A stretch of 64,000 nt of DNA from Vibrio sp. S17_S38 (GCF_014694375.1 NZ_JAAUWW010000005.1:141117-205116), one strand, 5' to 3'; positions 29,300 to 38,943 are shown, counted from the first letter of the stretch. Numbers and translations: made by a program. The notes: generated by a model not told the origin, from the sequence alone.

Positions 29300-30364
29300 T
29301 TAATCTCTAGGATCTTCGCCAATGACTAATGGTAAGGTAAGAAGTTTACCATCGCGTAATACTCCTAAATTGACGTGGGTTCCTGGTCGTATTTCAGTTA
29401 CCATCTCCATTACTCCTTGGCTGTTGATAACTTTATTATCGTCAATACTAATGATGACATCTTTCTCTTTTAAACCGGCTTTCTGAGCAGGCCCATTTGG
29501 CGCAATACTTAGTACAACAATTCCATTTACATGATCTATACCTAGTAACCGTGCCGCGACAGCATTCATATCTTGCCCGTCAATGCCGATATAACCACGG
29601 ATTACACGACCATCAGCAATAATTTTAGTCATTATTTTATTGGCAAGAGCATAAGGAATGGCAAAAGAAATACCATATGTTTCTAAATCTGTTGCTTGTT
29701 GGAATGATGCAGTATTAATACCGACTAACTCTCCATTGGTATTAACTAAAGCCCCACCAGAGTTACCTTCATTGATTGCGGCATCAGTTTGAATAAAAGC
29801 CTGTCGACCATCGGCGCTTACCGATGATCGTCCAGTGGCAGAGATGATACCAAAAGTTGTTGTTTGACCTAGGTTATATGGATTACCTATCGCGAGTACA
29901 ACATCACCAACTTTTGCATTATAATTTGGGTTTTGTGGGATGACTGGCAAGTTAGTCATATCGACTTTAAGCACCGCAATGTCGGTTTGTTTATCGGTCC
30001 CGATCAATTGGGCATTGGAGACTCTGCCATCTTGTAATGCCACAACAACTTGATCTGCTTCGGCAACAACATGGTAGTTAGTAATTATGTATCCCTTATC
30101 ACTGACTATAACCCCTGAACCTAAGCCTTGAGTTTTGAGTTTTAAGTGATCACCTTGTACATATTGTCGGCTATAAATATTAGCAACGGCTGGGCCTGCT
30201 CGATGAACCGCATGACTAAAAGACATACGAACAGAGTCAATATTATCAGCTTGCGGTTCTTTATTGAAATTAGATAAGTTTGGGCGTAACGAAGGCATTG
30301 CTAACAAAAGGATTACAGCCGTTACTAAGCCAATTAAAATAGGTCGAAGCCAAAATTTCAGCAT
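29300..30364 (-). CDS. degS: Outer-membrane stress sensor protease DegS
   Basis: Membrane-anchored periplasmic serine protease that starts the sigma-E response by cutting anti-sigma factor RseA when its PDZ domain binds misfolded porin C-termini. 354 aa: one N-terminal membrane anchor (about 5-25), trypsin-like domain with His (ITNYHVVAE), Asp (QTDIAVLKV) and Ser (NEGNSGGALV), and one PDZ domain (about 250-345, single as in DegS rather than two as in DegQ). The frame is open to 30412, but the ATG at 30364 has GAGGG upstream and gives the family N-terminus. No degQ adjoins. Confidence 0.94.
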   Translation of the reverse strand: MLKFWLRPILIGLVTAVILLLAMPSLRPNLSNFNKEPQADNIDSVRMSFSHAVHRAGPAVANIYSRQYVQGDHLKLKTQGLGSGVIVSDKGYIITNYHVVAEADQVVVALQDGRVSNAQLIGTDKQTDIAVLKVDMTNLPVIPQNPNYNAKVGDVVLAIGNPYNLGQTTTFGIISATGRSSVSADGRQAFIQTDAAINEGNSGGALVNTNGELVGINTASFQQATDLETYGISFAIPYALANKIMTKIIADGRVIRGYIGIDGQDMNAVAARLLGIDHVNGIVVLSIAPNGPAQKAGLKEKDVIISIDDNKVINSQGVMEMVTEIRPGTHVNLGVLRDGKLLTLPLVIGEDPRD

Positions 30365-30471
30365 GTAGCCCTCAGTTAATAAATAAGGTATTGATCTGGG
30401 AAAGAATAGCATTGGTTAGAAAGCAAAGAAAAGATAAGTTTGCAATGACATGTTTGTTGGTAAATAGATCT

Positions 30472-30500
30472 AAAAAAACGAGCCGCATTTGGACTCGTTA
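30472..30500 (-). terminator. Terminator downstream of zapG
   Basis: Read on the minus strand: AACGAGTC / GGCTCGTT stem followed by seven T residues. Confidence 0.7.
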
Positions 30501-30526
30501 TATTTTATTATGTAGTAAGTTATCTT

Positions 30527-30961
30527 TTAAGAGACTTTCTCTAAATTCGGAGAATTAAGGCGCTCTTTTTTTTGTTCTTTCAATAAGCCGGTTGCACCAT
30601 TGGCATAATCTTTAGGCTGAACATCGGTGATCTCTTCAGTGATTTTTTCTGGAGTTGCTTCTGTTGATTGAGTTACAAATGGGCTGTCTTGTTGCGATAT
30701 ATTTGGCAATAATTCCGAAGAGGTTTGAGCCATGTGTTGATACAGCTTGGTATAGTTTTTACCTAAAGTGTCTAGCATTTCAGCTGCATTTGAAAAATGA
30801 TCTGATAATTCTTGGCGGTGCTGCTCAAGTTCAAATTTGCTTGCTTCTAATTCTTTTTGTAGTTGTTTGTGCTTTTTGTATTCAGGTGTCATTAGGCGCG
30901 CAACAATGACACCAATAATAAGACCAGCGAGTAAACCTATTGCTGCATAAAGAAAAGCCAT
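30527..30961 (-). CDS. zapG: Cell-division/envelope protein ZapG (YhcB, DUF1043)
   Basis: 144-aa inner-membrane protein of the YhcB family, linked to divisome and envelope synthesis. One N-terminal membrane segment (about 3-23, AAIGLLAGLIIGVIVARL), then a long charged coiled coil (about 30-75, KELEASKFELEQHRQELSDH) and a disordered C-terminal tail. The FSNAAEMLDTLGKNYTKLYQHM stretch is the family signature. It is divergent from zapE, a pairing widespread in gammaproteobacteria, with degS on the other side. Confidence 0.9.
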   Translation of the reverse strand: MAFLYAAIGLLAGLIIGVIVARLMTPEYKKHKQLQKELEASKFELEQHRQELSDHFSNAAEMLDTLGKNYTKLYQHMAQTSSELLPNISQQDSPFVTQSTEATPEKITEEITDVQPKDYANGATGLLKEQKKERLNSPNLEKVS

Positions 30962-31121
30962 AAAAGCTCCTTGTTGTTGTTTTTTAACATGTTTATTACA
31001 ACGTTGTTATACATGTTGAGATTACATGGTACTATGGCAACACTGCTTGTGAAAGAAAAAGCTGTCTTTAACAATGCCTAGTGTGATCTCTGGGCTATCT
31101 ATTTAAGTATTGAGTGGCTCA

Positions 31122-32231
31122 ATGACAAGAATGACACCTAAACAACAATACCAATATGATATTGAGCATTCTGGCTACCTGATAGATTCGGCCCAGCAGC
31201 TTGCCGTTGAAAAATTGGATGATTTATATCATCAATTTGTCGAGTATGTATCAACCTCGGTAAAAAAAAATAGCCTATTTGGCAAGCTTTTAGGTCGGGA
31301 TGCTCAAGCTAGCCCACCTAAAGGCCTCTATTTTTGGGGAGGAGTAGGGCGAGGCAAGACATATTTAATGGATTTGTTTTTTGATACGCTACCAACCCCT
31401 AAAAAGTCCCGCATGCATTTTCATCGATTTATGTTACGAGTGCATGACGAATTAGGCAACTTACAACACACAAGCGATCCCTTAGAAATTGTTGCAGACA
31501 AACTTAAACAAGAAGCAGATATCATTTGTTTTGATGAGTTTTTTGTTTCCGATATTACGGATGCAATGATTCTCGGTACTCTATTTCAAGCTTTATTTAA
31601 GCGTAATATGATTTTAGTGGCAACATCGAATATCCCACCAAAAGATTTATATTACAATGGGTTGCAACGAGCACGTTTTCTTCCTGCGATTGAGTTGATC
31701 GAGAAAAATTGCTTAGAAGTCAATGTTGATAGTGGTATCGATTATCGTCTAAGAACATTAGAACAAGCTGAGATTTATCACTATCCACTTGACGATAAAG
31801 CACAGGAAAATTTAAATCAATACTATCAACAGTTAAGTCGTGATGAATGCTTCCAGACTAAAAATATTACTATTAAGCATAGAGATGTATCAGTAATAGG
31901 TTCATGTGATGGAGTCTTGTATGCGAGCTTTAGCCAGTTGTGTGAAAGTGCCAGAAGTCAATCGGACTTCATAGCAATATCAAAGATATATCACACTGTT
32001 CTGCTTTCTGGTGTTAAGCGAATGAGCCGAGAAAATGACGATGCAGCGCGTCGTTTTATTGCATTGGTGGATGAGTTTTATGATCGTAACGTGACCTTGA
32101 TTTTATCGGCTGAAGTCAAGCTTGAAGACTTATATAAACAAGGTCAGTTAGAGTTTGAATTTAAGCGTTGTCAATCTCGCCTGATAGAGATGCAGAGTCT
32201 TGATTATCTCTCAAATGAGCATTTATCTTGA
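31122..32231 (+). CDS. zapE: Cell division ATPase ZapE (YhcM)
   Basis: AFG1-like AAA ATPase that acts on the Z ring under stress. 369 aa; Walker A GGVGRGKTYL (about 72-81), Walker B ICFDEFFVSD, and sensor ATSNIPP. Start is uncertain: in-frame TTG 31110, ATG 31122 and ATG 31131 are all near each other. ATG 31122 is chosen because GAGTGG lies just before it and the alignable sequence begins soon after. Divergent from zapG. Confidence 0.93.
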   Translation: MTRMTPKQQYQYDIEHSGYLIDSAQQLAVEKLDDLYHQFVEYVSTSVKKNSLFGKLLGRDAQASPPKGLYFWGGVGRGKTYLMDLFFDTLPTPKKSRMHFHRFMLRVHDELGNLQHTSDPLEIVADKLKQEADIICFDEFFVSDITDAMILGTLFQALFKRNMILVATSNIPPKDLYYNGLQRARFLPAIELIEKNCLEVNVDSGIDYRLRTLEQAEIYHYPLDDKAQENLNQYYQQLSRDECFQTKNITIKHRDVSVIGSCDGVLYASFSQLCESARSQSDFIAISKIYHTVLLSGVKRMSRENDDAARRFIALVDEFYDRNVTLILSAEVKLEDLYKQGQLEFEFKRCQSRLIEMQSLDYLSNEHLS

Positions 32232-32300
32232 AATTTAAACGAATAGCTTGTTCCCTCTAAGGGGGGGCGTTTATGCAGAGCACTTCGTTAGCGCTCAAAA

Positions 32301-32328
32301 GAACTATAAAAATCAAATTTTATAGTTC
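32301..32328. other. Perfect inverted repeat after zapE
   Basis: GAACTATAAAA and TTTTATAGTTC pair perfectly around a six-base loop. An A-tract follows on the plus strand and only TTTT on the minus, so it is at best a weak terminator. It lies in the 374-bp gap between zapE and rplM, which otherwise holds the rplM promoter and leader and no gene. Confidence 0.45.
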
Positions 32329-32389
32329 AAAAAATAGCTTTTTGATTCAATTTCACTCGTAAGTTAAAAAAAAAGACTTTTTTCGCGAA

Positions 32390-32605
32390 AGTAGATGATT
32401 TTTTCCTCACACTTCCCTATAATCCTGCGACCCACCGTTACTGCAGGCGTAATTATTACTCTTAATATAAAAGAGAAATGATAATGCCGAGAGCACCAAC
32501 GACTCGAAGGGGTGATGAATGGGACTCTTAGACAGTGGGAGTGAGCTTTCTTATTAGACACTCATTCCTTAAACTATGAATTTAAATTAAACGGGTATTA
32601 TTAGC
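32390..32605 (+). promoter_or_regulatory. Promoter and leader of rplM-rpsI
   Basis: A perfect TATAAT (32418-32423) is followed by a GC-rich discriminator CCTGCGACCC, the sign of a stringently controlled ribosomal promoter. The -35 is weak (ATGATT at 32395-32400, 17-bp spacer), with an A/T-rich UP-like tract upstream. The transcript leader of about 175 bases before the rplM ATG is structured and may hold the L13 autoregulatory site known in E. coli; I cannot fold it reliably here. Confidence 0.6.
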
Positions 32606-33034
32606 ATGAAAACTTTCGTTGCTAAACCAGAAACTGTAAAACGCGACTGGTATGTTGTAGACGCTGAAGGTAAAACTCTTGGCCGTCTAGCAAGTGAAAT
32701 TGCATCTCGCCTACGTGGCAAACATAAAGCTGAGTACACTCCTCACGTTGATACTGGTGATTACATCATCGTTGTAAATGCTGAGAAAGTAGCTGTTACA
32801 GGTAACAAGGCGAAGGGTAAAATTTATTACCGTCACACTGAGTTCCCTGGTGGTCTAAAATCAATCTCTTTTGAAAAACTGATTGATCACAAACCAGAAA
32901 TGGTTATGGAACTAGCTGTTAAAGGTATGCTACCACGTGGTCCTCTTGGCCGTGCTATGTACCGTAAGCTAAAAGTTTACGCTGGCGCTGAGCACAACCA
33001 TGCTGCTCAACAACCACAAGTACTAGACATCTAA
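32606..33034 (+). CDS. rplM: 50S ribosomal protein L13
   Basis: 142 aa, identical in length to E. coli L13. Conserved [34 protein letters not shown] and [20 protein letters not shown] stretches. First gene of the L13-S9 operon, 15 bases before rpsI. Codon choice is strongly biased to major tRNAs, as expected for a highly expressed gene. Confidence 0.98.
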   Translation: MKTFVAKPETVKRDWYVVDAEGKTLGRLASEIASRLRGKHKAEYTPHVDTGDYIIVVNAEKVAVTGNKAKGKIYYRHTEFPGGLKSISFEKLIDHKPEMVMELAVKGMLPRGPLGRAMYRKLKVYAGAEHNHAAQQPQVLDI

Positions 33035-33049
33035 TCGAGGATTATCGAA

Positions 33050-33442
33050 ATGGCAGAGAATCAATACTACGGCACTGGCCGTCGCAAAAGCTCAGCTGCT
33101 CGTGTTTTCATTAAACCAGGCAGCGGCAACATCGTAATCAACAAACGTGATCTAGACACCTACTTTGGTCGTCCAACTTCACGTATGGTTGTTAAACAAC
33201 CACTTGAACTTGTTGATATGGTAGAGAAAATGGATCTATACATCACTGTTAAAGGTGGTGGTATTTCAGGTCAAGCTGGTGCGATCCGTCACGGTATCAC
33301 ACGTGCTCTTATGGAATACGATGAAACTCTACGTCCTGCTCTACGCGCAGCTGGCTACGTTACTCGCGACGCACGTTGCGTTGAGCGTAAGAAAGTTGGT
33401 CTACGTAAAGCACGTAAAAAACCACAATTCTCTAAGCGTTAA
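33050..33442 (+). CDS. rpsI: 30S ribosomal protein S9
   Basis: 130 aa, matching E. coli S9, with the N-terminal [15 protein letters not shown] and the C-terminal [15 protein letters not shown] tail that reaches the P-site tRNA. Starts behind a CGAGGATTATCGAA ribosome site. Followed by a small hairpin (33482-33497) and a terminator. Confidence 0.98.
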   Translation: MAENQYYGTGRRKSSAARVFIKPGSGNIVINKRDLDTYFGRPTSRMVVKQPLELVDMVEKMDLYITVKGGGISGQAGAIRHGITRALMEYDETLRPALRAAGYVTRDARCVERKKVGLRKARKKPQFSKR

Positions 33443-33506
33443 TTTTTTCTGCAGAGTTTTCTCTGTATGGAAAATCAGCGTCACCAGTTTTCTGGTGTGT
33501 GGTTTC

Positions 33507-33534
33507 AAAAGCTCGACTTCGGTCGGGCTTTTTT
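33507..33534 (+). terminator. Terminator of rplM-rpsI
   Basis: AAAGCTCGAC, stable TTCG tetraloop, GTCGGGCTTT, six T residues. Confidence 0.93.
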
Positions 33535-33818
33535 GTTATTTATTATTTCATATTATTTTTTTCTTATTTATTACTTTCCTCCTTCCTCTTATTTTTGAAC
33601 CAACCTTTATATTGCTTTTGTGAGTTAACAAACAAATATACCTCTAAAATGTTACGAAAAGTGGCTTGGCCTTGTCTCTATGAGGGCTTTTCTTTATGAT
33701 TTAGCCAGATAGTGCATGCATTAACGTATACAACATTATAAGCGTGTGTTTTAAAGCCAAGATCAGGGAATTCTTTTGTGTTTATTAAGTTAATACAGTC
33801 TGAGTGGGAGAATGTTGG
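33535..33818 (+). other. rpsI-petA intergenic region, no gene seen
   Basis: About 285 bases, first half extremely T-rich (33535-33620). The promoter for petABC must lie here or in the second half, but no convincing -35/-10 pair or known operator stands out. Confidence 0.5.
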
Positions 33819-34427
33819 ATGAGCAATGTGCCTATTAATCATGGCCGCCGACGCTTTTTGACTGCGACAACTGCGGTTGTTGGCGGAATAGGAGCGGTAG
33901 CAGTCGCTGTGCCTTTTATAAAGTCTTGGAATCCAAGTGAAAGGGCTAAAGCGGCCGGTGCTCCTGTTGAAGTCGATATTGGGAAGCTAGAAGAGGGGCA
34001 ACTCGTTCGGGTTGAATGGCGAGGAAAACCGGTTTGGGTTGTCCGTCGTTCTAAGTCTACATTGGCAGAGCTAAATTCTCTTAGTGACAAACTTCGGGAT
34101 CCAACTTCAGAACAAGAGCAACAACCTGAGTATGCTCATAATACGTATCGTTCTATAAAGCCTGAGTACTTTGTTGCGGTCGGTATTTGTACGCATCTTG
34201 GGTGTTCACCAACGTATTTACCAGACACTTTTAGCGAGCAAGTTCAAGGAGTCTCTTCTGGGTTCTTTTGTCCATGTCACGGTTCTAAATTTGATTTAGC
34301 CGGGCGTGTATTTCAAGGTGTTCCAGCGCCATTAAATTTGGTTGTACCAGAACATGGATATCTTACTGATACTCGTATTATTATTGGTCAATCTGTTGAA
34401 AATGGAAACCAGGAAGGAGAAGCCTAA
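33819..34427 (+). CDS. petA: Ubiquinol-cytochrome c reductase, Rieske iron-sulfur subunit
   Basis: Rieske [2Fe-2S] protein of the bc1 complex. 202 aa: twin-arginine-type N-terminus (GRRRFLT) with a membrane anchor (about 15-35), and the cluster-binding boxes CTHLGC and CPCHGS with the paired disulfide cysteines. An in-frame GTG lies 15 bases upstream; the ATG at 33819 is chosen because GGGAG lies eight bases before it and MSN starts the family. Its TAA overlaps the petB ATG by one base: petABC is an operon. Confidence 0.96.
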   Translation: MSNVPINHGRRRFLTATTAVVGGIGAVAVAVPFIKSWNPSERAKAAGAPVEVDIGKLEEGQLVRVEWRGKPVWVVRRSKSTLAELNSLSDKLRDPTSEQEQQPEYAHNTYRSIKPEYFVAVGICTHLGCSPTYLPDTFSEQVQGVSSGFFCPCHGSKFDLAGRVFQGVPAPLNLVVPEHGYLTDTRIIIGQSVENGNQEGEA

Positions 34428-35695
34428 TGCAAGCCTTATTGGATTGGGTAGAGAAGCGCCTACCCGTTATGGATGCTTATAAAAAGCATTTATCTGAATA
34501 CCCGATGCCTAAAAATTTCAACTTTTGGTATATTTTTGGCTCTTTGGCTATGTTGGTTTTGGTTAATCAGATCCTAACTGGGATTTGGCTTACGATGAAC
34601 TATGTACCTTCTGGTGAGGGAGCATTTGCATCGGTTGAATACATCATGCGTGACGTACAATATGGCTGGCTATTACGTTATATGCATTCTACTGGAGCGT
34701 CTGCATTTTTTGTCGTCGTTTACTTACATATGTTCCGCGGTCTAATTTATGGTTCTTATCAAAAGCCACGTGAGCTATTGTGGATCTTTGGTATGCTCAT
34801 TTTCTTAGTTCTTATGGCGGAAGCCTTTATGGGATATTTGCTGCCTTGGGGACAAATGTCTTATTGGGGGGCGCAGGTTATTATTTCACTATTCGGTGCT
34901 ATTCCTGTTATTGGTGACGATCTTACCCTATGGATCCGTGGTGATTACGTTATCTCGGGAGCCACATTAAACCGCTTTTTTGCTCTACATGTTATTGCAT
35001 TACCAATTGTATTACTGCTATTGGTAGTACTGCACGTTTTAGCGTTACATGAGGTGGGTTCAAATAACCCAGATGGTATTGATACTAAAATACCAAAAGC
35101 GCCAGATGATAAAGGCGATCATACTACTCAGTTCAAATTCCATAAACAATATACCTCTAAGTACAATATTAAAGATTCTATTCCATTTCATCCGTATGGC
35201 ACGGTGAAAGATATGGTTGGTATTGCAGGCTTTTTAATCTTCTTTAGTTATGTATTGTTCTTTAATCCAGAAATGGGAGGGTATTTCCTTGAACCGCCTA
35301 ATTTTGAAGCGGCTAACCCTCTGAAAACGCCTGAGCATATTGCTCCTGTTTGGTACTTTACTCCGTTTTACGCTATTTTACGTGCGGTGCCGGATAAGCT
35401 ATTAGGAGTCGCAGCAATGGGGGCTTCTATTGTGTTCTTATTCTTACTGCCGTGGTTTGATCGCTGTAAAGTGCGTTCATATCGTTATCGTAGCAAATGG
35501 CATTTAATCAATATTATTCAATTTGTAATAAGCTTTATTGCTCTTGGCATTTTGGGAACCTTACCTGCAACTCCGCTGTATACATTGTTAGCGCAGATCT
35601 TCAGTTTAGGGTATTTCATGTTCTTTATTTTGTTGTATTTTTATAGCAAAAATGAAGCAACCAAACCATTGCCAGAGAGGGTAACATTCAAATGA
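34427..35695 (+). CDS. petB: Cytochrome b subunit of the bc1 complex
   Basis: Eight-helix membrane subunit with two b haems and the quinone sites. 422 aa, full-length (not split b6/IV form). Haem-ligand histidines lie in RYMHSTGASAFFVVVYLHMFRG-type helix B (two His 14 apart) and in FFALHVIALPIVLLLLVVLHVLALHE (helix D). The PEWY-equivalent quinol-oxidation motif reads APVWYF rather than the canonical PEWYF. Overlaps petA and petC by 1 and 4 bases. Confidence 0.96.
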   Translation: MQALLDWVEKRLPVMDAYKKHLSEYPMPKNFNFWYIFGSLAMLVLVNQILTGIWLTMNYVPSGEGAFASVEYIMRDVQYGWLLRYMHSTGASAFFVVVYLHMFRGLIYGSYQKPRELLWIFGMLIFLVLMAEAFMGYLLPWGQMSYWGAQVIISLFGAIPVIGDDLTLWIRGDYVISGATLNRFFALHVIALPIVLLLLVVLHVLALHEVGSNNPDGIDTKIPKAPDDKGDHTTQFKFHKQYTSKYNIKDSIPFHPYGTVKDMVGIAGFLIFFSYVLFFNPEMGGYFLEPPNFEAANPLKTPEHIAPVWYFTPFYAILRAVPDKLLGVAAMGASIVFLFLLPWFDRCKVRSYRYRSKWHLINIIQFVISFIALGILGTLPATPLYTLLAQIFSLGYFMFFILLYFYSKNEATKPLPERVTFK

Positions 35696-36450
35696 AAAAG
35701 TCGATTATAGGGCTTTTAGCTATGGTTTTCTCATTATCTGCGATGCTGCCAGTTTCGGTAATGGCTGCAGGTGGTAATGTTCATCTTGATAAAGCTAATA
35801 ATGATTTAACTGATCAAGCGTCATTACAGCGAGGGGCTAAAACCTTTATGAGCTATTGCTCTGGCTGCCACTCGACACAATATCAGCGTTATCAACGTGT
35901 AGCGACTGACTTGGGGATTCCCGATGATTTAATGAAAGAAAACCTTATATTAGATCCCAATGCAAAAATTGGTGATCTGATGACGAATTCAATTCCTGAG
36001 AAGGATGCAGCAAAATGGTTTGGTGCACCACCACCTGACTTGACTCTCGTTGCTCGAGTTCGTGGCGTTGATTGGTTATATACTTATTTACGTTCATTTT
36101 ATGCAGATCCTACCCGCCCATTTGGTGTAAATAACATCATTTTCCCAAGTGTCGGTATGCCACATGTATTAGAAGGTTTACAAGGAATACCTGAGCCAGT
36201 CTATACGACTCAAACGGTTGACGGTAAAGAGCATAAAACCGTGACTTCAACCCGTGTGGATAAAATGGGCGAGCTAACGACTCAAGAGTATGACCAAACG
36301 GTACGTGATTTAGTTAACTTTTTAGAGTATTCAGGCGATCCAGTTAAATTAGAGCGTCATGCTCTTGGCTGGTGGGTGATGGCATTTTTAGTTCTGTTCA
36401 CTATTATTGTTGTATTGCTGAAAAAAGAGTACTGGCGTGATGTGCATTAA
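35692..36450 (+). CDS. petC: Cytochrome c1 subunit of the bc1 complex
   Basis: 252 aa: Sec signal peptide (1-25, ending VMAA), haem c motif CSGCH (about 56-60), and C-terminal membrane anchor (about 225-245, WWVMAFLVLFTIIVVLL) ending in a short basic cytoplasmic tail. ATG overlaps the petB stop (ATGA). Electron flow: ubiquinol to Rieske to c1 to soluble cytochrome c. Followed by a terminator that separates it from sspA. Confidence 0.95.
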   Translation: MKKSIIGLLAMVFSLSAMLPVSVMAAGGNVHLDKANNDLTDQASLQRGAKTFMSYCSGCHSTQYQRYQRVATDLGIPDDLMKENLILDPNAKIGDLMTNSIPEKDAAKWFGAPPPDLTLVARVRGVDWLYTYLRSFYADPTRPFGVNNIIFPSVGMPHVLEGLQGIPEPVYTTQTVDGKEHKTVTSTRVDKMGELTTQEYDQTVRDLVNFLEYSGDPVKLERHALGWWVMAFLVLFTIIVVLLKKEYWRDVH

Positions 36451-36528
36451 TAGCTCAATCCTGGTCAGATAATAATAGTTAGCCTGAATACCGACAATTG
36501 TGCTAAAATCGGTTGCTAATTTTTGTGA

Positions 36529-36560
36529 AATGGAGGCGATTGGCCTCCATTATTTTTTAT
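36529..36560 (+). terminator. Terminator of petABC
   Basis: AATGGAGGC / GCCTCCATT stem, loop GATTG, T-rich tail. Confidence 0.9.
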
Positions 36561-36585
36561 TTTATGTATGCTGGAGGGCTTATCA

Positions 36586-37221
36586 ATGGCTGTAGCTGCC
36601 AATAAACGTTCTGTGATGACTCTATTTTCAAGTGCTTCAGATATGTATAGCCATCAGGTACGTATTGTATTAGCTGAAAAAGGCGTTAGCGTCGAAGTTG
36701 AATTAGTTGAAGAAGATAATCTTCCTGCTGAATTGATCGAACTTAATCCTTATAAGTCAGTACCAACCTTGGTCGATCGTGAGCTTGCACTTTATAACTC
36801 AAAAATCATCATGGAATATCTTGATGAGCGTTTTCCTCATCCGCCTTTGATGCCAGTTTATCCTGTGGCTCGTGGTAATAGCCGTTTGATGATGTATCGT
36901 ATTGAGCGTAACTGGTATTCTCAAGTAGAAAAAATCATTAACGGTAGCCCTGCTCAAGCTGAAGCTGCTCGTAACAAATTACGTAATGATTTACTTACTC
37001 TTGGTCCTGTATTTGCTGAATACGAATACTTTATGAGCGAAGAGTTTAGCTTGATTGATTGTTATTTAGCACCGTTATTATGGCGTTTACCTGTATTTGG
37101 TATTGAGCTGTCAGGTCCTGGTTCAAAAGAGCTTAAAATTTATATGAGTCGTGTTTTTGAACGTGATTCATTCCTTGCTTCTTTAACTGAAGCAGAACGA
37201 GAAATGCGATTGGTTCGATAG
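36586..37221 (+). CDS. sspA: Stringent starvation protein A
   Basis: GST-fold RNA polymerase-associated protein that acts in stationary phase and acid tolerance, and co-activates phage and virulence promoters. 211 aa; MAVAANKRSVMTLFS and the surface SVPTLVDREL, PPLMPVYPVARG (proline-rich turn typical of SspA) and CYLAPLLWRLP blocks are conserved. The frame opens at 36568, but ATG 36586 has GGAGGG seven bases before it and matches the family start. Forms an operon with sspB two bases downstream. Confidence 0.95.
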   Translation: MAVAANKRSVMTLFSSASDMYSHQVRIVLAEKGVSVEVELVEEDNLPAELIELNPYKSVPTLVDRELALYNSKIIMEYLDERFPHPPLMPVYPVARGNSRLMMYRIERNWYSQVEKIINGSPAQAEAARNKLRNDLLTLGPVFAEYEYFMSEEFSLIDCYLAPLLWRLPVFGIELSGPGSKELKIYMSRVFERDSFLASLTEAEREMRLVR

Positions 37222-37223
37222 TC

Positions 37224-37718
37224 ATGGATATGGATAAAATGACGCCAAGACGCCCATATTTAGTTCGCGCTTTTTATGAATGGCTGGCTGATAACGAACT
37301 CACTCCTCATTTAGTTGTTGATGCAACTATGGCTGGAGTTCGTGTACCTTTAGAGTTTGTGCAAGATGGCCAAATTATTTTAAATGTTGCTCCTAGGGCG
37401 ATTGGAAATTTAGAAATGAGCAATGATGCAATTACATTCAATGCTCGTTTTAGTGGTCGACCTCACTCTGTGATTGTTCCTATGTATTCTGTCCAAGCTA
37501 TTTATGCCCGTGAAAATGGTGCTGGGACTATGTTTGAGCCAGAAGATGCTTATAGCATTGAATTGGAGAAAGCAGAATCCGCGGAAGAAGAACAATCTAT
37601 GTTAAGCAGTGTTGATGTGGATATTGAGGATGAGTCAATTGCCCCTCCTCAAGCTGAAGCAAATCAAGATGCTCAGACTAAGCCTAAAGGTCGTCCAAGT
37701 TTGACGATTGTGAAATAA
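37224..37718 (+). CDS. sspB: ClpXP specificity adaptor SspB
   Basis: Delivers ssrA-tagged peptides and RseA fragments to ClpXP. 164 aa: folded substrate-binding domain (about 7-112, TPRRPYLVRAFYEWL ... YARENGAGTMFEPE), flexible acidic linker, and a C-terminal ClpX-binding XB motif (GRPSLTIVK). ATG 37224 is used; an ATG two codons in is also possible. Its partner DegS lies nearby; both feed into RseA proteolysis and the sigma-E response. Confidence 0.94.
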   Translation: MDMDKMTPRRPYLVRAFYEWLADNELTPHLVVDATMAGVRVPLEFVQDGQIILNVAPRAIGNLEMSNDAITFNARFSGRPHSVIVPMYSVQAIYARENGAGTMFEPEDAYSIELEKAESAEEEQSMLSSVDVDIEDESIAPPQAEANQDAQTKPKGRPSLTIVK

Positions 37719-37753
37719 GCATTTTCACAAAGTTGTAAGCTAAAATGAAATAC

Positions 37754-37796
37754 AAAAAAGAGCATAAATATCTGCAAAGATTTTATGCTTTTTTTA
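37754..37796 (+). terminator. Terminator of sspAB
   Basis: AAAAAAGAGCATAAA / TTTTATGCTTTTTTT, an AT-rich but long stem with T-tract. Confidence 0.75.
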
Positions 37797-37926
37797 TATC
37801 TGTTGGTGGGAGTTAGTCACGAAATTCTGATTATTTTCGGCTATTTTAATGATTTACTTTCAGAGTTAACTCCCTAGATTTTAACACTCGACATTCTTTT
37901 TTCGATTGATATACTCATAGGTGTTT

Positions 37927-37942
37927 AGACGTCTAGATTGCT
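37927..37942 (+). promoter_or_regulatory. Tandem MetJ boxes before metA
   Basis: AGACGTCT (perfect consensus) followed directly by AGATTGCT (six of eight), 16 bases before the metA ATG. MetJ with S-adenosylmethionine binds such adjacent eight-base boxes. Confidence 0.82.
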
Positions 37943-37957
37943 TATGGAGAGTGTGCA

Positions 37958-38899
37958 ATGCCAATCAAGATCCCCGATCAATTACCGGCTTCCGATATAT
38001 TACGTCAGGAACGGATATTTATAATGTCAGAAACCCGAGCGACGACGCAGATGATTCGTCCGCTCAAAGTATTGATCCTGAATTTAATGCCGAAGAAAAT
38101 TGAAACCGAAACTCAATTTCTTCGTTTGCTTTCAAATAGTCCATTACAGGTGGATATTGAGCTACTGCGTATCGATGATCGTCCGAGTAAAAATACCCCC
38201 GAAGAGCATCTCGATAACTTTTATCGTCAGTTTGATATGGTCAAGAATCGAAACTTTGATGGCTTAATTATTACTGGTGCGCCATTAGGTTTAGTTCAAT
38301 TTGAAGATGTAGCGTACTGGGAGCATTTACAAACTGTAATGGAGTGGGCTAATAACCATGTAACTTCCAGTTTATATGTCTGCTGGGCTGCTCAAGCTGG
38401 ATTAAAGCTTAGATATAATCTTCCTAAACGAACACGTAAAGAAAAACTCTCAGGAGTATATCAACATGATGTGATTAATGAGTTTGATCCCATTGTAAGA
38501 GGGTTTGATGATTCATTTCTTGCTCCGCATTCACGCTATGCCGACTTTTCCCCGGAATATTTAACTCAGCATACCGATTTAGATCTACTTGCCACTTCTT
38601 CTGATGCTGGTGTGTATCTCGCGTCTACTAAAGATAAGCGCCATGTGTTTGTCACAGGCCATCCTGAATATGATGCGCATACTTTACATAATGAATACAT
38701 CCGCGATCTAGCAGAAGGAATGGATCCGACGATTCCTTTGAATTATTACCCTAATGATAATCCAGACAATAAACCTATTGCGAGTTGGCGTAGTCATGGT
38801 CATCTGCTTTTTGCAAATTGGTTAAATTATTGTGTGTACCAGCAAACACCATATGATTTGGACCATTTTTCTATAGATAACTTTACTCGAGATAATTAA
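37958..38899 (+). CDS. metA: Homoserine O-succinyltransferase MetA
   Basis: First step of methionine synthesis from homoserine. 313 aa of the MetA (HTS) family: [15 protein letters not shown] start, [20 protein letters not shown] block, catalytic C142 in VCWAAQAG, and [20 protein letters not shown] near the end. MetA-type enzymes may use succinyl- or acetyl-CoA; succinyl is assumed from the E. coli resemblance. Controlled by tandem MetJ boxes at 37927-37942. Terminator follows. Confidence 0.95.
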   Translation: MPIKIPDQLPASDILRQERIFIMSETRATTQMIRPLKVLILNLMPKKIETETQFLRLLSNSPLQVDIELLRIDDRPSKNTPEEHLDNFYRQFDMVKNRNFDGLIITGAPLGLVQFEDVAYWEHLQTVMEWANNHVTSSLYVCWAAQAGLKLRYNLPKRTRKEKLSGVYQHDVINEFDPIVRGFDDSFLAPHSRYADFSPEYLTQHTDLDLLATSSDAGVYLASTKDKRHVFVTGHPEYDAHTLHNEYIRDLAEGMDPTIPLNYYPNDNPDNKPIASWRSHGHLLFANWLNYCVYQQTPYDLDHFSIDNFTRDN

Positions 38900-38915
38900 T
38901 CCTATTTCACCCATC

Positions 38916-38943
38916 AAAAAAGCAGCCTTTAAGCTGCTTTTTT
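38916..38943. terminator. Bidirectional terminator between metA and the antiporter gene
   Basis: AAAAAAGCAGC / GCTGCTTTTTT with a six-base loop. Confidence 0.93.

Noticed and set aside
32364..32561. Minus-strand ORF in the rplM leader
   Set aside because: Lies over the promoter and leader; no ribosome site, low-complexity translation.
33255..33623. ORF overlapping rpsI and its terminator
   Set aside because: Shadow frame of rpsI that runs through the terminator and a T-rich gap.
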